A stretch of 64,000 nt of DNA from Entomomonas moraniae (GTDB lineage: Bacteria; Pseudomonadota; Gammaproteobacteria; Pseudomonadales; Pseudomonadaceae). The translations under genes and the position numbers were made by a program. Location of the stretch: assembly GCF_003991975.1 (NCBI RefSeq), contig NZ_CP029822.1, positions 1,674,001-1,738,000 on the forward strand, written 5' to 3'. Numbering within the stretch: position 1 is the first letter of the stretch; the number at the start of each line of letters is the position of its first letter. The notes below the pieces were generated by a model. That model ran no database searches and was not told the origin of the DNA. It was given only the letters and a program-made list of their open reading frames with translations. This document shows, one piece after another, positions 26,186-36,920 of this stretch.

Positions 26186-28546
26186 GTGAAAAAAGATAAT
26201 AATCAAACCAATGAAAATAAAGAAACTGCAAAAATAGAATCTTATACTCATCCTGCAGGCGGATGGGATGCGCTGAAGAGTGTTGCGAAAAATCTTCAAC
26301 ACCAAGAAACATTCGAAAAAGGCTCCATTACGCTCCTTGAGGTCAACCAACCTAAAGGATTCGATTGTCCCGGTTGTGCATGGCCGGATGATAAAACAAA
26401 AAAATTATTTAATTTCTGTGAAAACGGCGCTAAAGCTGTTGCATTTGAAACAACAAGTAAACGAGTTACTCCTCAATTCTTTGCAGAACATACGGTTAGA
26501 TGCCTAGCTAAACAGACTGACTTTTATCTTGAAGATCTTGGACGTCTCACAGACCCTATGCGCTACGACGCGAAAACGGATAAATACATTCCTATATCTT
26601 GGGATGAAGCCTTTAAATTAATTGCCTATAATTTAAAAAACTTAGAAGATCCTAATCAAGCAGCATTTTATACTTCTGGGCGTACTAGCAATGAGGCATC
26701 ATTTTTATACCAACTATTTGTTCGCCACTTTGGTACAAACAACTTTCCCGATTGTTCCAATATGTGTCATGAAACAACTAGTGTTGGACTAACGGACTCA
26801 ATCGGTCTCGGAAAAGGGACCGTGACACTGGAAGATTTTGAAAAAGCAGATGCTATATTTAGCTTTGGACATAATCCTGGCACTAATCACCCACGTATGT
26901 TAGGAACTCTAAGAGAAGTCTCAAAACGTGGTGGTGCTATCATTGCAATAAACCCACTAAAAGAACGTGGTTTACAACGCTTTCAGGATCCACAAGCAGC
27001 TTTAGAAATGATGGCAAATAAAAGCACTGAAATCAGCCATTATTATTTCCAACCTAAAATAGGTGGAGACTACGCTATTCTCATCGGAATTATGAAGCAT
27101 TTACATGAATGGGATATAGAAGCCACCTCAAAAGGTAATCCTCCAGTTTTCGATCGCGCATTCATCGTTCTAAACACTACCGGTTTTGAAGAAATGCTTG
27201 AGGAAATAGATAAAACTAGTTGGGCAGACATTCATAAATATGCTGGATTAGCACCTAAAGAACTAGAATCACTAGCAAAGCTTTACCGAAATGCCGAGCG
27301 AGCAATTTTTTGCTGGGGAATGGGGATTACTCAGCATAGACACGGCACAAACAATATCCATATGCTTGCAAACTTAATGCTTGCGCGAGGGCACGTTGGT
27401 CGCCCAGGTGCTGGACTATGCCCTGTTCGTGGACACAGCAACGTGCAAGGGAATAGAACCATGGGGATTCATGAAAAACCAAATGAATCCCTTCTCTCTA
27501 ATCTTGATCGTGTTTTCAATATCAAATCACCGCGCCAACATGGTTTGGGGGTAGTTGATACAATTAAAGCAATGCATGAGGGAAAAGTTAAAGTATTTAT
27601 TGGACTGGGTGGCAACTTTTCTATTGCGACACCTGATACAGAATATACTCATGAAGCATTACAACAGTGTAATTTAACTGTTCACATCACAACTAAACTC
27701 AATCGTAGCCATATTGTTCATGGTAAAGATGCACTCATCCTCCCATGTTTAGGCCGCACCGAAATTGATGAGCAACGCTATGGAACACAATCGATATCCG
27801 TAGAAGATTCAATGAGTAATGTTCACCTATCGACTGGTGTTAATAAACCTGCATCACATAATCTATTATCTGAACCCGATATTGTAGCAAGAATGGCAGA
27901 AGCGGTTTTCCCGGAAAGTCATATAAAATGGAAATGGTATATTGAAAGCTATGACCGTATTCGCGATAGCATCGCTGAAGTATTCGATCAATTTCATGAT
28001 TTTAATGAGCGTGTCCACCAACCTGGAGGCTTCCATTTAGAACATCCTGCCAACCAACATGTTTGGAATACCCCCACGGGTAAAGCACAATTTTTAATTA
28101 AACCTTTACGAGAGGTCTATGAGGATAGAGAAAATCAATTTACTCAACAATACAATGAAGCGAAAACTTATACATTAATGACAACACGCTCTCATGACCA
28201 ATATAACACAACTATTTATGGGTTAGATGACCGTTATAGAGGTGTTTTTGGTCAACGTCGCGTCCTTTTCATGAACCAAACAGATATTGATGAAGCGGGG
28301 CTTATTGCTGATCAATGGGTTGATATTGAAAGTATTTATTCTGATGGTGTGAAACGTGTTGTCAAAAGCTTCCGCATAGTCCCCTATGATATTCCACAAG
28401 GAAGCCTAGCGGCGTATTATCCTGAAACCAACCCATTGGTTGCATTAAGTAGCCACGACGAAAAAGCAAGAATCCCCGCATCTAAAACAGTACCTGTGAT
28501 TCTTCATCTAGGTCAAGAACCTACTTTAGAAGAAATGGCTAGTTAA
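26186..28546 (+). CDS. ydeP: FdhF/YdeP-family molybdopterin oxidoreductase
   Basis: The 786-residue protein matches E. coli YdeP closely through its length: IESYTHPAGGWDALKSVA, KGFDCPGCAWPD, FYTSGRTSNEASFLYQLF, NFPDCSNMCHETTSVGL, GHNPGTNHPRML, INPLKERGLQRF, GMGITQHRHGTNN, CPVRGHSNVQGNRT, TKLNRSHI and RSHDQYNTTIYGLDDRYRG. It has the molybdopterin-binding fold of formate dehydrogenases, but the N-terminal Fe-S cysteine set is reduced. E. coli ydeP contributes to acid resistance; its substrate is unknown. The start is GTG with AAGGAAA upstream. No signal peptide is seen, so it is cytoplasmic. Confidence 0.93.
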   Translation: MKKDNNQTNENKETAKIESYTHPAGGWDALKSVAKNLQHQETFEKGSITLLEVNQPKGFDCPGCAWPDDKTKKLFNFCENGAKAVAFETTSKRVTPQFFAEHTVRCLAKQTDFYLEDLGRLTDPMRYDAKTDKYIPISWDEAFKLIAYNLKNLEDPNQAAFYTSGRTSNEASFLYQLFVRHFGTNNFPDCSNMCHETTSVGLTDSIGLGKGTVTLEDFEKADAIFSFGHNPGTNHPRMLGTLREVSKRGGAIIAINPLKERGLQRFQDPQAALEMMANKSTEISHYYFQPKIGGDYAILIGIMKHLHEWDIEATSKGNPPVFDRAFIVLNTTGFEEMLEEIDKTSWADIHKYAGLAPKELESLAKLYRNAERAIFCWGMGITQHRHGTNNIHMLANLMLARGHVGRPGAGLCPVRGHSNVQGNRTMGIHEKPNESLLSNLDRVFNIKSPRQHGLGVVDTIKAMHEGKVKVFIGLGGNFSIATPDTEYTHEALQQCNLTVHITTKLNRSHIVHGKDALILPCLGRTEIDEQRYGTQSISVEDSMSNVHLSTGVNKPASHNLLSEPDIVARMAEAVFPESHIKWKWYIESYDRIRDSIAEVFDQFHDFNERVHQPGGFHLEHPANQHVWNTPTGKAQFLIKPLREVYEDRENQFTQQYNEAKTYTLMTTRSHDQYNTTIYGLDDRYRGVFGQRRVLFMNQTDIDEAGLIADQWVDIESIYSDGVKRVVKSFRIVPYDIPQGSLAAYYPETNPLVALSSHDEKARIPASKTVPVILHLGQEPTLEEMAS

Positions 28547-28672
28547 CCATTCCAATCTATAGAGTTAGGATATCCTACCCTAACTCTACTATTTGCTTTT
28601 AAGTTTATTTAATTATCACTACTATAAAATATTGCATTTCTAAAATTATCGGTATATTATGCCAACCGAATT

Positions 28673-28748
<76 letters not shown>

Positions 28749-28754
28749 TATCAT

Positions 28755-28782
28755 AAGGGCTTTTTAGCCCTTTTTTATTTTC
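28755..28782 (+). terminator. Intrinsic terminator of the tRNA-Lys gene
   Basis: Stem AAGGGCT (28755-28761) with AGCCCTT (28766-28772), loop TTTT, followed by TTTTATTTTC. It starts seven bases after the tRNA. Confidence 0.9.
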
Positions 28783-29106
28783 TTTTAAAATTCCAAAAAC
28801 TTGATATTGTCTACAGGATAGACTTTGATTTTTCAAGCCACAGCAAGAAAATAACACTATACGTTATAATATATTTTTGGCATATATTCCTCTTTGTAAA
28901 ATGTTAGTTTTATTCAGTCATAAAGAAAAAGCAATAAAATAAATAGAGGGAAGCATGCCCTATAACTAATTAAATAATAATTTCGCCTACTCTGTATTTT
29001 CTAACTTTTATCTTAGAGACTAAGCTTATTAAACAATACTAGGCATCTCCATATTGATTCCTAGTATTTTGCCCATACACTAATCATTTACAACTTCTTA
29101 TTGAAC
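28783..29106. other. Intergenic stretch with an inverted repeat near the sthA end
   Basis: A/T-rich sequence without a convincing gene. One perfect 9-bp inverted repeat, AATACTAGG (29035-29043) and CCTAGTATT (29060-29068), lies about 40 bases past the sthA stop. Its 16-base loop and the lack of a T run make it a poor terminator, though it is the only candidate for sthA. Confidence 0.4.
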
Positions 29107-30504
29107 TTAAACTTTAAACAATCTATTGAGCCCGTCGAATGCTGCAACACGGTAAGCTTCTGCCATTGTTGGGTAGTTAAAAGTAGTGTTTATAAAATAA
29201 CGGATATTATTTTGCTCACCCGGTTGATTCATAATCGCTTGTCCAATATGGACAATTTCTGATGCTTGATAACCAAAACAATGAACACCTAAAATAGCTA
29301 GGGTTTCGCGATGAAATAATATCTTTAATACGCCGGCCGTTTGATTAGAAATTTGGGCACGTGCCATGCTTTTAAAGAAGGCCTTACCTACCTCATAAGG
29401 AACTTTGTCTTTGGTAAGCTCTTGTTCGGTTCTTCCTACACAACTAATTTCAGGAATAGTATAAATACCTGTTGCGACATCGTTTACATAACGTCCTGAA
29501 CCATCCTCTGCAATATTAGCAGAGGCAGATCGACCTTGATCATAAGCTGCACTGGCTAAGCTCGGCCAACCAATCACATCCCCTGCTCCGTAAATATGGG
29601 AAATTTCTGTTCTATAATTTTGATCAACATGAATTTGACCCCGGTTATTAGCTTTAAGGCCAATGGTTTCTAGCCCCAAACCATCAGTATTCCCTGTCCG
29701 CCCATTACTCCATAACAATGCATCAGCTTTTATTTTTTTACCTGACTTAAGGTGTAAAATTACACCATGATCAATACCTTCAATACTTTCATATTCTTCA
29801 TTATGGCGAATCATGATATTTGAATTACTAAAATGGTAGCTTAATGAATCAGATATTTCTTCATCAAGAAAGCTTAATAACCTATCGCGATTATCAATAA
29901 GATCAACCAATACACCTAGCCCACTGAAAATAGAGGCATACTCACATCCAATAACGCCTGCGCCATAAATAATTAAACGTTTTGGCGTATGGCAAAGATT
30001 TAAGATAGTATCACTGTCATAAATACGAGGATGATTAAAATCCACATTTGCAGGACGGTAAGGACGAGAACCTGTTGCAATAATAATTTCTTTTGCAATG
30101 AGTCGCTCAGTAGACCCAGAGTTACACGAAACTTCTACCGTATGATCATCAATAAAACGTCCTTGCCCAAAAAATACGCTGATACGGTTACGGACATAAT
30201 AACCTGTTCGAGAGCTTACTTGACGATCAATGATTTGCTGGGCATTTTTTAATACATCAGGAAAAGAAAACCATTTTGGTTCACCAATTGAACGAAACAT
30301 AGGGTTAGTATTAAAATCCATAATTTGCATTACTTCGTGACGCAATGCTTTAGAAGGGATAGTACCTAAGTGCGTACAGTTCCCTCCTACTACCCCTCTA
30401 TTTTCGATCATTGCTACTCTTTTACCTGTTTTACAAGCATTAATAGCAGCACCTTCGCCAGCGGGACCAGAACCTATTACGACAACGTCAAAATTATGAA
30501 TCAT
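29107..30504 (-). CDS. sthA: Soluble pyridine nucleotide transhydrogenase
   Basis: FAD flavoprotein of 465 residues that moves reducing equivalents between NADPH and NAD+. FAD-binding [10 protein letters not shown] lies at residues 11-20, the NAD(P)-binding [13 protein letters not shown] in the middle, and [20 protein letters not shown] near the FAD end. The segment [18 protein letters not shown] keeps one Cys but lacks the second of the CxxxxC pair found in lipoamide dehydrogenase, which separates SthA from the related lpdG product encoded further along. The C-terminal [19 protein letters not shown] matches E. coli SthA. AGGAAA precedes the ATG. Confidence 0.96.
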   Translation of the reverse strand: MIHNFDVVVIGSGPAGEGAAINACKTGKRVAMIENRGVVGGNCTHLGTIPSKALRHEVMQIMDFNTNPMFRSIGEPKWFSFPDVLKNAQQIIDRQVSSRTGYYVRNRISVFFGQGRFIDDHTVEVSCNSGSTERLIAKEIIIATGSRPYRPANVDFNHPRIYDSDTILNLCHTPKRLIIYGAGVIGCEYASIFSGLGVLVDLIDNRDRLLSFLDEEISDSLSYHFSNSNIMIRHNEEYESIEGIDHGVILHLKSGKKIKADALLWSNGRTGNTDGLGLETIGLKANNRGQIHVDQNYRTEISHIYGAGDVIGWPSLASAAYDQGRSASANIAEDGSGRYVNDVATGIYTIPEISCVGRTEQELTKDKVPYEVGKAFFKSMARAQISNQTAGVLKILFHRETLAILGVHCFGYQASEIVHIGQAIMNQPGEQNNIRYFINTTFNYPTMAEAYRVAAFDGLNRLFKV

Positions 30505-30663
30505 GCTTTTTCCTTTATTATTTACTGCAAACTTTTCATTATTGTAAGTGTAATGACAATAAAAGCTATTTTTAAAAACAAATTATTTTTTTGCTCATCC
30601 AGTCAATATGATAAGTAGCTATTATTATAAAGCATGAAACAATATTTATTGATTATTTTTGCA

Positions 30664-31107
30664 TCATTTTTTTACGTGCATCCCTGCTAGACAAATAGCA
30701 ATACCCTCAAGATGCACTAACTCAGCCGTTGCTAAATAAGAGGCGGCCATTAACTCACCCTCTGTCAACAACCCAACTAGCCTCCCTAACAGTGGTTGAT
30801 GGCTTACGATAAGAATGTTTTTACTTTCATAAGGTTCCAATCGTTTTATGACTTGCTTAGGGTTATCATCAGGAGTTATCCAGTCTACCTGTACAACTTC
30901 GCCTTGATAACCTATTTCTTCACATACAAGTTGTGCTGTTTGTAATGCACGAGCATAAGGACTGTGTAATACAATATCTAGTGGTACTTTTTGGAGTGTT
31001 TGAGCTGTTTTCAACACTTCTTGTACACCTGTTCTTGTCAGATTGCGAGCAATATCACTCGTTTGTATTGGCTCGGCTTCACCATGTCTTAACAACCAAA
31101 GATTCAT
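30664..31107 (-). CDS. sixA: Phosphohistidine phosphatase SixA
   Basis: Small histidine-phosphatase-superfamily protein of 147 residues with RHGEAEP at residues 7-13 (catalytic H8) and the second His in IVSHQPLLGRL. SixA dephosphorylates HPt-type phosphohistidines; in E. coli it acts on the nitrogen phosphotransfer protein NPr. Length and the DIVLHSPYARALQTAQ segment fit SixA rather than larger phosphoglycerate mutases. AGGAG before the ATG supports the start. It lies upstream of sthA on the same strand, separated by 159 bases, so cotranscription is uncertain. Confidence 0.92.
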   Translation of the reverse strand: MNLWLLRHGEAEPIQTSDIARNLTRTGVQEVLKTAQTLQKVPLDIVLHSPYARALQTAQLVCEEIGYQGEVVQVDWITPDDNPKQVIKRLEPYESKNILIVSHQPLLGRLVGLLTEGELMAASYLATAELVHLEGIAICLAGMHVKK

Positions 31108-31203
31108 TACTAGCTCTCCTTCACCTTATTTGTATAATCATTTTATATAAACTATGATAGGAGATATAGCTTAAACGTAAGATTATTTATTCAGGTGGCG
31201 TTT

Positions 31204-32187
31204 ATGATTCCTTTTTCAATATTAGATCTATGCCCTATTTTACAAAACAATACGATTGCTCAAGCATTCAAAGACTGTGTAACTCTGTCGCAACTCGCCG
31301 AAAAATTAGACTTTAAGAGATACTGGATTGCCGAACATCATAATATGCCCGGCATTGCTAGCGCGGCTACATCTTTAGTGATTTCTCATATAGCAAATGC
31401 AACCAAACATATACGTATTGGCTCAGGTGGTATCATGCTACCTAACCATTCGCCACTTGTTATTGCCGAACAGTTTGGTACATTAGCAACACTTTACGGA
31501 GACAGAATTGACTTAGGTATTGGCCGTGCACCGGGAACAGACCCTTTAACAGCTAATGCACTGAGACGTCATTCAGATATAGACTTTGATAGTTTTCCTG
31601 ATGATGTAGTTGAACTACAGGCTTTATTATCCCCAAAACAACCTAATCAAAAGCTAATAGCTATTCCAGGAGAAGGTACACAAGTTCCTATTTGGCTATT
31701 AGGCTCAAGCCTTTACAGCGCTGGTCTTGCTGCACATTTAGGAAGGCCTTATGCTTTTGCTTCACACTTTACAGCCGATTACTTATTAAAAGCATTAGCC
31801 CTTTACAAAAAACAATTTCGCCCCACTCACAAACAAGTAGAACCCTATAGTATGGCAGGTGTTGTAGTCATCGTGGCGGATACTGATGATGAAGCTCACT
31901 ACTTGTTTTCCTCAATGGTACAACAAACGGCTGCTATCCATAAAGGGAACTCTATTCCTTTACCACCACCTAATAAAGACTTTTTAATTACCAACATAGA
32001 GTCTTCAAGCGTTACACACTCACTTTCTGAGGCAATTATTGGCTCACCTAATACAGTAAGGCAAAAACTCCAAGACTTTATTCAAAAAACTAAAGTCGAT
32101 GAACTAATGGTAACCTCACGAATTTATGATGAAACAGCACGACTGAACTCTTTTACAAAAATTGCTGAAATTAGAAAGTCTCTATAA
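31204..32187 (+). CDS. Luciferase-like flavin-dependent monooxygenase (YhbW type)
   Basis: LLM-class flavin oxidoreductase of 327 residues. [10 protein letters not shown] at the N terminus, [43 protein letters not shown] and the [14 protein letters not shown] segment are characteristic of the YhbW/MsnO8 group, which binds FMN supplied by a partner reductase. No substrate is known for this group. The ATG at 31204 is preferred because AGGTGG lies six bases upstream; a GTG at 31195 in that same stretch has no ribosome site. It diverges from sixA. Confidence 0.92.
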   Translation: MIPFSILDLCPILQNNTIAQAFKDCVTLSQLAEKLDFKRYWIAEHHNMPGIASAATSLVISHIANATKHIRIGSGGIMLPNHSPLVIAEQFGTLATLYGDRIDLGIGRAPGTDPLTANALRRHSDIDFDSFPDDVVELQALLSPKQPNQKLIAIPGEGTQVPIWLLGSSLYSAGLAAHLGRPYAFASHFTADYLLKALALYKKQFRPTHKQVEPYSMAGVVVIVADTDDEAHYLFSSMVQQTAAIHKGNSIPLPPPNKDFLITNIESSSVTHSLSEAIIGSPNTVRQKLQDFIQKTKVDELMVTSRIYDETARLNSFTKIAEIRKSL

Positions 32188-32298
32188 AAGAACTTGATGA
32201 TACGAATCAACCTTAAATAAGTAAAATAGTACTTATTTTAATTTTATGATGTCGTTTTTATTAACTTTCTGACATAATATTGGACTAACTTAACTCCT

Positions 32299-33771
32299 GT
32301 GAATTTAGTAATGTCAGAAATTTTTCAAAATACTAGTGCTTGGCTATTGGTTGGTCTCTTTTTTGCTCTTCTTTTTGTATTATTTTTTGAGTTTATTAAT
32401 GGTTTCCATGACACAGCAAATGCTGTCGCCACAGTAATCTATACAAATTCAATGCCTGCTAAAACTGCCGTTCTTATGTCAGGAGTATTTAATTTTTTAG
32501 GTGTTCTACTTGGCGGTGTCGGCGTAGCTTATACGATTGTACATCTCTTGCCAGTAGAATTATTAGTTGACTCGCACCATGGCCTAATCATGGTTTTCTC
32601 TATTGTGGCCTCAGCCATTGCTTGGAATTTGGGCACATGGTATTTTGGTATTCCTGCCTCTAGTTCTCACGCACTCATCGGTTCTATTCTAGGCGTGGCA
32701 TTAGCCAATGCGATTATTAAAAATATTCCTATTGCCCAAGGTGTTAATTGGCAAAAAACCATTGATATTGCCCTTTCACTCTTAGTATCCCCTGTGGTTG
32801 GCTTTGTATTAGCAGGTTTATTTTTAATTATTTTAAAAATGCGTTTCCCTAAGTCCAAAATGCATCAAACCCCTGAAAAACGTAAAGAGAAAAAAGATAA
32901 GAAGAAACCACCTTTCTGGAATCGTGTGGTGCTTATTTTATCAGCAATGGGGGTTAGTTTTGTTCATGGTTCAAATGATGGACAAAAAGGTATTGGTTTG
33001 GTCATGTTAGTTCTTATCAGTTTTTTACCCCAATCCTTTGTACTTGATTTAAACAGCTCGATTTACCAAATAGAAAAAACCCGTGATGCTGCTAAACATT
33101 TACAATCATTATTTGTTTCAAATCAAGAAAAATTGGCACCGCAGATTAATTTAAATATTAAAAAAATTTCACTCGATAATGATTTTGTTTGCTCGCCCGA
33201 TATGACAGGTACCATATTTAATGAGTTAATAAAAACATTAGGATCAGTCAAAGATTATCAAGCACTAAAAAATGAAGACCGCATTTTAATACGTCACTAT
33301 ATTCTCTGCATTGACGATGTAGCAAAAAATATTACTAAGGCAACTATTTTATCAGAAGAAGATAATGCAAATGTTACGCGCCTACGTAATGACTTAAAAT
33401 CGACAACCGAATATGCACCAATATGGGTAATTTTTGCTGTAGCCTTAGCCTTGGGTGTCGGTACAATGGTAGGCTGGAGACGTGTAGTCTTAACCGTAGG
33501 CGAAAAAATTGGCAAACAGGGCATGACCTATGCACAAGGTATGTGTGCCCAAATAACAACAATTATAGCTATTGCCGCCGCTAATCTATTTAGTTTACCT
33601 GTCTCGACAACGCACATTTTATCTTCTGGTGTTGCTGGAACCATGGTGGCGAATAAATCAGGCTTACAAAAAGCAACTGTTATTAATATAATATTGGCTT
33701 GGGTACTGACATTACCTGCTGTTATACTGATGGGAGCATTATTTTTTTGGATCAGTTCACTTTTCATATGA
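32299..33771 (+). CDS. pitA: Low-affinity inorganic phosphate transporter, Pit family
   Basis: Inner-membrane metal-phosphate:H+ symporter of 490 residues. The duplicated PiT signatures are visible as NGFHDTANAVATVIYT near the N terminus and GSNDGQKGIGLVMLVL in the second half, with GTWYFGIPASSSHALIGS and LPVSTTHILSSGVAGTM as paired re-entrant segments. About ten membrane helices flank a large hydrophilic loop (roughly residues 250-360), as in E. coli PitA. The start is drawn at GTG 32299; ATG at 32311 is equally possible. It is a stand-alone gene before ftsK. The symbol is by similarity; PitA and PitB cannot be separated here. Confidence 0.93.
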   Translation: MNLVMSEIFQNTSAWLLVGLFFALLFVLFFEFINGFHDTANAVATVIYTNSMPAKTAVLMSGVFNFLGVLLGGVGVAYTIVHLLPVELLVDSHHGLIMVFSIVASAIAWNLGTWYFGIPASSSHALIGSILGVALANAIIKNIPIAQGVNWQKTIDIALSLLVSPVVGFVLAGLFLIILKMRFPKSKMHQTPEKRKEKKDKKKPPFWNRVVLILSAMGVSFVHGSNDGQKGIGLVMLVLISFLPQSFVLDLNSSIYQIEKTRDAAKHLQSLFVSNQEKLAPQINLNIKKISLDNDFVCSPDMTGTIFNELIKTLGSVKDYQALKNEDRILIRHYILCIDDVAKNITKATILSEEDNANVTRLRNDLKSTTEYAPIWVIFAVALALGVGTMVGWRRVVLTVGEKIGKQGMTYAQGMCAQITTIIAIAAANLFSLPVSTTHILSSGVAGTMVANKSGLQKATVINIILAWVLTLPAVILMGALFFWISSLFI

Positions 33772-33832
33772 CAGCACTCTAAATTATATTTTCTTGTCAT
33801 TTTGAGATAAATAACAGAGAACGAGCTTTACT

Positions 33833-36265
33833 TTGAAACAAATAACAGAAGAAGATTCTATACTTTCTTTAGAATTTTGGCGTAAGCAAATTATTAAACG
33901 ATCTTTTGAAGCATTATTAATTACTTTAATGCTAATGGGGACTTATTGGCTTTTAACAATCGTAAGTTTCAGTATAAATGACCCTACCTTTAATAAAACC
34001 GTTAGCCATATGGATATTGAAAATTTAGGCGGATTATTAGGTACAAAAGTATCAAGCCTTTCTTTCTTCTTAACGGGTTACATGGCTTATTTACTACCTA
34101 TTCTACTTATTATAAAATCAGCTCAAGTATTTTATCATCGTAAATCAATTGATATAAAAAACTTTTGGCTGATTGGCTTCCGTGCATTTGGACTCATCCT
34201 TATCATTATCAGCGGTTGTACCCTTGGACACTTACATTTTGCTACCAACAGCATTCTACAATCGGTAGGTATCTCTAGTGGGATGGGGATTGGCGGCGGC
34301 GGCATCATTGGCTACGCAATACGTCATGTATTCTTATCATTCTCTAGTCAAATACTGACCATTGTCTCTTTACTGCTATTTTGTACTAGCCTCACAGTAT
34401 TTTTAAAATTTTCATGGGCTAAACTTGCAGACTGGGTTGGTTACTATACCATCATCAGCTATGAACGTTTATCAGAAAAACTAAACCATCTATGGCAAGA
34501 ATATACTGAGAAAAGACAAGTAAAACAGCAGCTACGTGATGTAGATGACCATATTAATGACATTATCTCAATCTCACCTGTGTCTTTAGATGAAGAAGAA
34601 AAAGAGAAAGTAAAAGAAAACTTCATTAAGCGTCAAGCATCATTGGCTAGCTACATGAGCAAAAAAGAAGAGCGCCCAGCAGTTAAAGTAAATAGACCTA
34701 CTATTATTAAAACGGCAGAACCTAGTAAACGGGTATTAAAAGAAAAACAGACGCCTCTTTTTGAAGATACCAATGATCCACTCCCCCCATTTTCCTTGTT
34801 AGATCCACCTGAGAAAAAACCACAGAGCTATTCTGCAGAATCACTTGATGCAATGTCTCGCTTACTTGAAATCAAACTTAAAGAGTTCGGGGTTGAAGTG
34901 ACGGTAGTTGATGTACACCCTGGCCCTGTGATTACACGCTTTGAAATAGAATTAGCGCCAGGACTTAAAGTAAGCCGAATTTCTAACTTAGCAAAAGATT
35001 TAGCACGTTCTCTTGCTGTCTTAAGTGTTCGCGTGGTTGAGGTTATTCCGGGAAAAACAACAGTAGGAATTGAAGTCCCGAATGAAGACCGGCAAATTGT
35101 TTATTTTTCTGAAGTCATTACTTCTGAAGCCTATGACCAACAAAAGTCTGCGGTCACTTTAGCACTTGGTCAAGATATTGGTGGTAACCCTGTTATTACA
35201 GACTTAGCTAAAATGCCCCACCTGCTCGTGGCAGGAACCACAGGTTCTGGTAAATCGGTAGGTGTTAACTCCATGATTTTATCTATTTTGTTCAAATCAA
35301 CACCAGAACAAGCTAGATTAATTATGATAGACCCTAAGATGCTTGAACTTTCTATTTATGAGGGTATTCCTCACCTCCTCTGCCCTGTTGTGACAGACAT
35401 GAAAGAAGCAGCTAATGCTTTACGTTGGTGTGTTGCGGAGATGGAACGACGCTATAAGCTCATGGCGAAAATGGGTGTACGTAACCTAACCGGCTTTAAT
35501 CGTAAAATAAAAGAAGCAATGGAAGCAGGCGAAGGTATTGAAGATCCACTCTACAAAAAAGAGTCTGAAGATGATGAGCCTCCTTTGCTAGAAGCCTTAC
35601 CAATCATCGTAGTGGTTGTTGACGAATTCGCTGATATGATGATGATTGTGGGTAAAAAAGTTGAAGAATTAATTGCTCGTATTGCTCAAAAAGCGAGAGC
35701 GGCAGGTATTCATCTTATTTTAGCAACACAACGCCCTTCTGTAGATGTAATCACAGGCCTTATCAAAGCCAATATCCCTACTCGTATGGCTTTCCAAGTA
35801 TCGAGCAAAATAGACTCCCGTACCATTCTTGACCAAGGTGGTGCAGAACAGCTGTTAGGGCATGGTGATATGCTCTACTTACCTCCGGGTACAGGGCTTC
35901 CTGTTCGTGTTCATGGTGCATTTGTGTCAGACGATGAAGTCCACCGTGTCGTCGATGCATGGAAGCAACGTGGCGAACCTAATTATGAAGAAGCGATTCT
36001 AAATGGTATCGAAGAAGGCGGTAATTCATCTGAATCTAATAGCGATGGAGGCTCTAGTGAAGATGATGATCCTTTATATGATGAAGCTGTACGTTTTGTT
36101 ACAGAATCAAGACGCGCATCTATTTCATCTGTCCAAAGAAAGCTTAAAATAGGCTACAATCGTGCTGCTCGGATGATCGAAGCAATGGAAGATGCAGGTG
36201 TTGTTACTGCAATGAGTTCAAATGGCTCGCGTGAGGTTTTAGCTCCTCCGCCAGTTCGTGATTAA
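33833..36265 (+). CDS. ftsK: DNA translocase FtsK
   Basis: Septal DNA pump of 810 residues that aligns chromosome termini and activates XerCD at dif. Four N-terminal membrane helices fill about residues 20-195. A short charged linker follows, then the RecA-like motor with Walker A GTTGSGKS at residues 468-475 and Walker B ending in D597-E598 ([11 protein letters not shown]). [25 protein letters not shown] is a conserved motor segment. The C-terminal gamma winged helix (about 740-810, [22 protein letters not shown]) recognises KOPS sites. The start appears to be TTG. The order ftsK-lolA-rarA is that of Pseudomonas. Confidence 0.97.
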   Translation: MKQITEEDSILSLEFWRKQIIKRSFEALLITLMLMGTYWLLTIVSFSINDPTFNKTVSHMDIENLGGLLGTKVSSLSFFLTGYMAYLLPILLIIKSAQVFYHRKSIDIKNFWLIGFRAFGLILIIISGCTLGHLHFATNSILQSVGISSGMGIGGGGIIGYAIRHVFLSFSSQILTIVSLLLFCTSLTVFLKFSWAKLADWVGYYTIISYERLSEKLNHLWQEYTEKRQVKQQLRDVDDHINDIISISPVSLDEEEKEKVKENFIKRQASLASYMSKKEERPAVKVNRPTIIKTAEPSKRVLKEKQTPLFEDTNDPLPPFSLLDPPEKKPQSYSAESLDAMSRLLEIKLKEFGVEVTVVDVHPGPVITRFEIELAPGLKVSRISNLAKDLARSLAVLSVRVVEVIPGKTTVGIEVPNEDRQIVYFSEVITSEAYDQQKSAVTLALGQDIGGNPVITDLAKMPHLLVAGTTGSGKSVGVNSMILSILFKSTPEQARLIMIDPKMLELSIYEGIPHLLCPVVTDMKEAANALRWCVAEMERRYKLMAKMGVRNLTGFNRKIKEAMEAGEGIEDPLYKKESEDDEPPLLEALPIIVVVVDEFADMMMIVGKKVEELIARIAQKARAAGIHLILATQRPSVDVITGLIKANIPTRMAFQVSSKIDSRTILDQGGAEQLLGHGDMLYLPPGTGLPVRVHGAFVSDDEVHRVVDAWKQRGEPNYEEAILNGIEEGGNSSESNSDGGSSEDDDPLYDEAVRFVTESRRASISSVQRKLKIGYNRAARMIEAMEDAGVVTAMSSNGSREVLAPPPVRD

Positions 36266-36279
36266 AGGTAAAACTATCA

Positions 36280-36918
36280 ATGAGAACATTACGTACTTTT
36301 TTTATTACTGCTATTACCTCTTTATTACTTGTTAATACAGCAATAGCAGCTAGTAATGATCAACAAGCAACAAGCCAACTGTCTAAGCTACTCGACCAAT
36401 CACAAAGCATGACAGGTAACTTCACACAAGTCACCCTTGATGCAACAGGAACGCGTCTACAAGAAACAAAAGGTGAGCTCGCGCTAAAAAGACCAGGACT
36501 ATTTCGTTGGCACACGGCTGCACCACAAGAACAATTACTCATTTCAGATAACCAAAAACTTTGGTTATATGACCCTGACTTAATGCAGCTAACTATCCAA
36601 AAAATGGATCAACGTATGAGCCATACACCTGCGTTGTTATTATCAGGTAATGTTGCTGAAATTCAAAAGAACTTTACCATCAACGCAAAGACTAACGGTA
36701 AGCTACAAACCTTTATCTTAACCCCAAAAGACAAGGATAGCTTATTCAATAGCCTTACCTTGACATTCAATGGTAATACAATTAACAGCATGCAATTAAT
36801 TGATAATGTTGGTCAAAAAACAAATATTGCATTTAAAGATATTAAAATGAATGCACCCGTTGCTGCTAGCCTTTTTAAATTTGTCCCCCCACAAGGAACA
36901 GATATCATCGAAGAATAA
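36280..36918 (+). CDS. lolA: Outer-membrane lipoprotein carrier protein LolA
   Basis: Periplasmic chaperone of 212 residues that takes lipoproteins from LolCDE to LolB. A signal peptide ends after NTAIA. The mature protein shows SMTGNFTQVTLDATG, the KRPGLFRWHT segment with the conserved Arg-Trp, LLISDNQKLWLYDPDLMQ and the TPALLLSGN region, all standard for LolA. It begins 14 bases after ftsK and ends two bases before rarA, so the three genes form one transcription unit. Confidence 0.96.
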   Translation: MRTLRTFFITAITSLLLVNTAIAASNDQQATSQLSKLLDQSQSMTGNFTQVTLDATGTRLQETKGELALKRPGLFRWHTAAPQEQLLISDNQKLWLYDPDLMQLTIQKMDQRMSHTPALLLSGNVAEIQKNFTINAKTNGKLQTFILTPKDKDSLFNSLTLTFNGNTINSMQLIDNVGQKTNIAFKDIKMNAPVAASLFKFVPPQGTDIIEE

Positions 36919-36920
36919 AA

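Noticed and set aside
26118-26350. Two short minus-strand open frames over the ydeP start
   Set aside because: They overlap the conserved N terminus of YdeP in the opposite direction and lack ribosome sites and recognisable domains.
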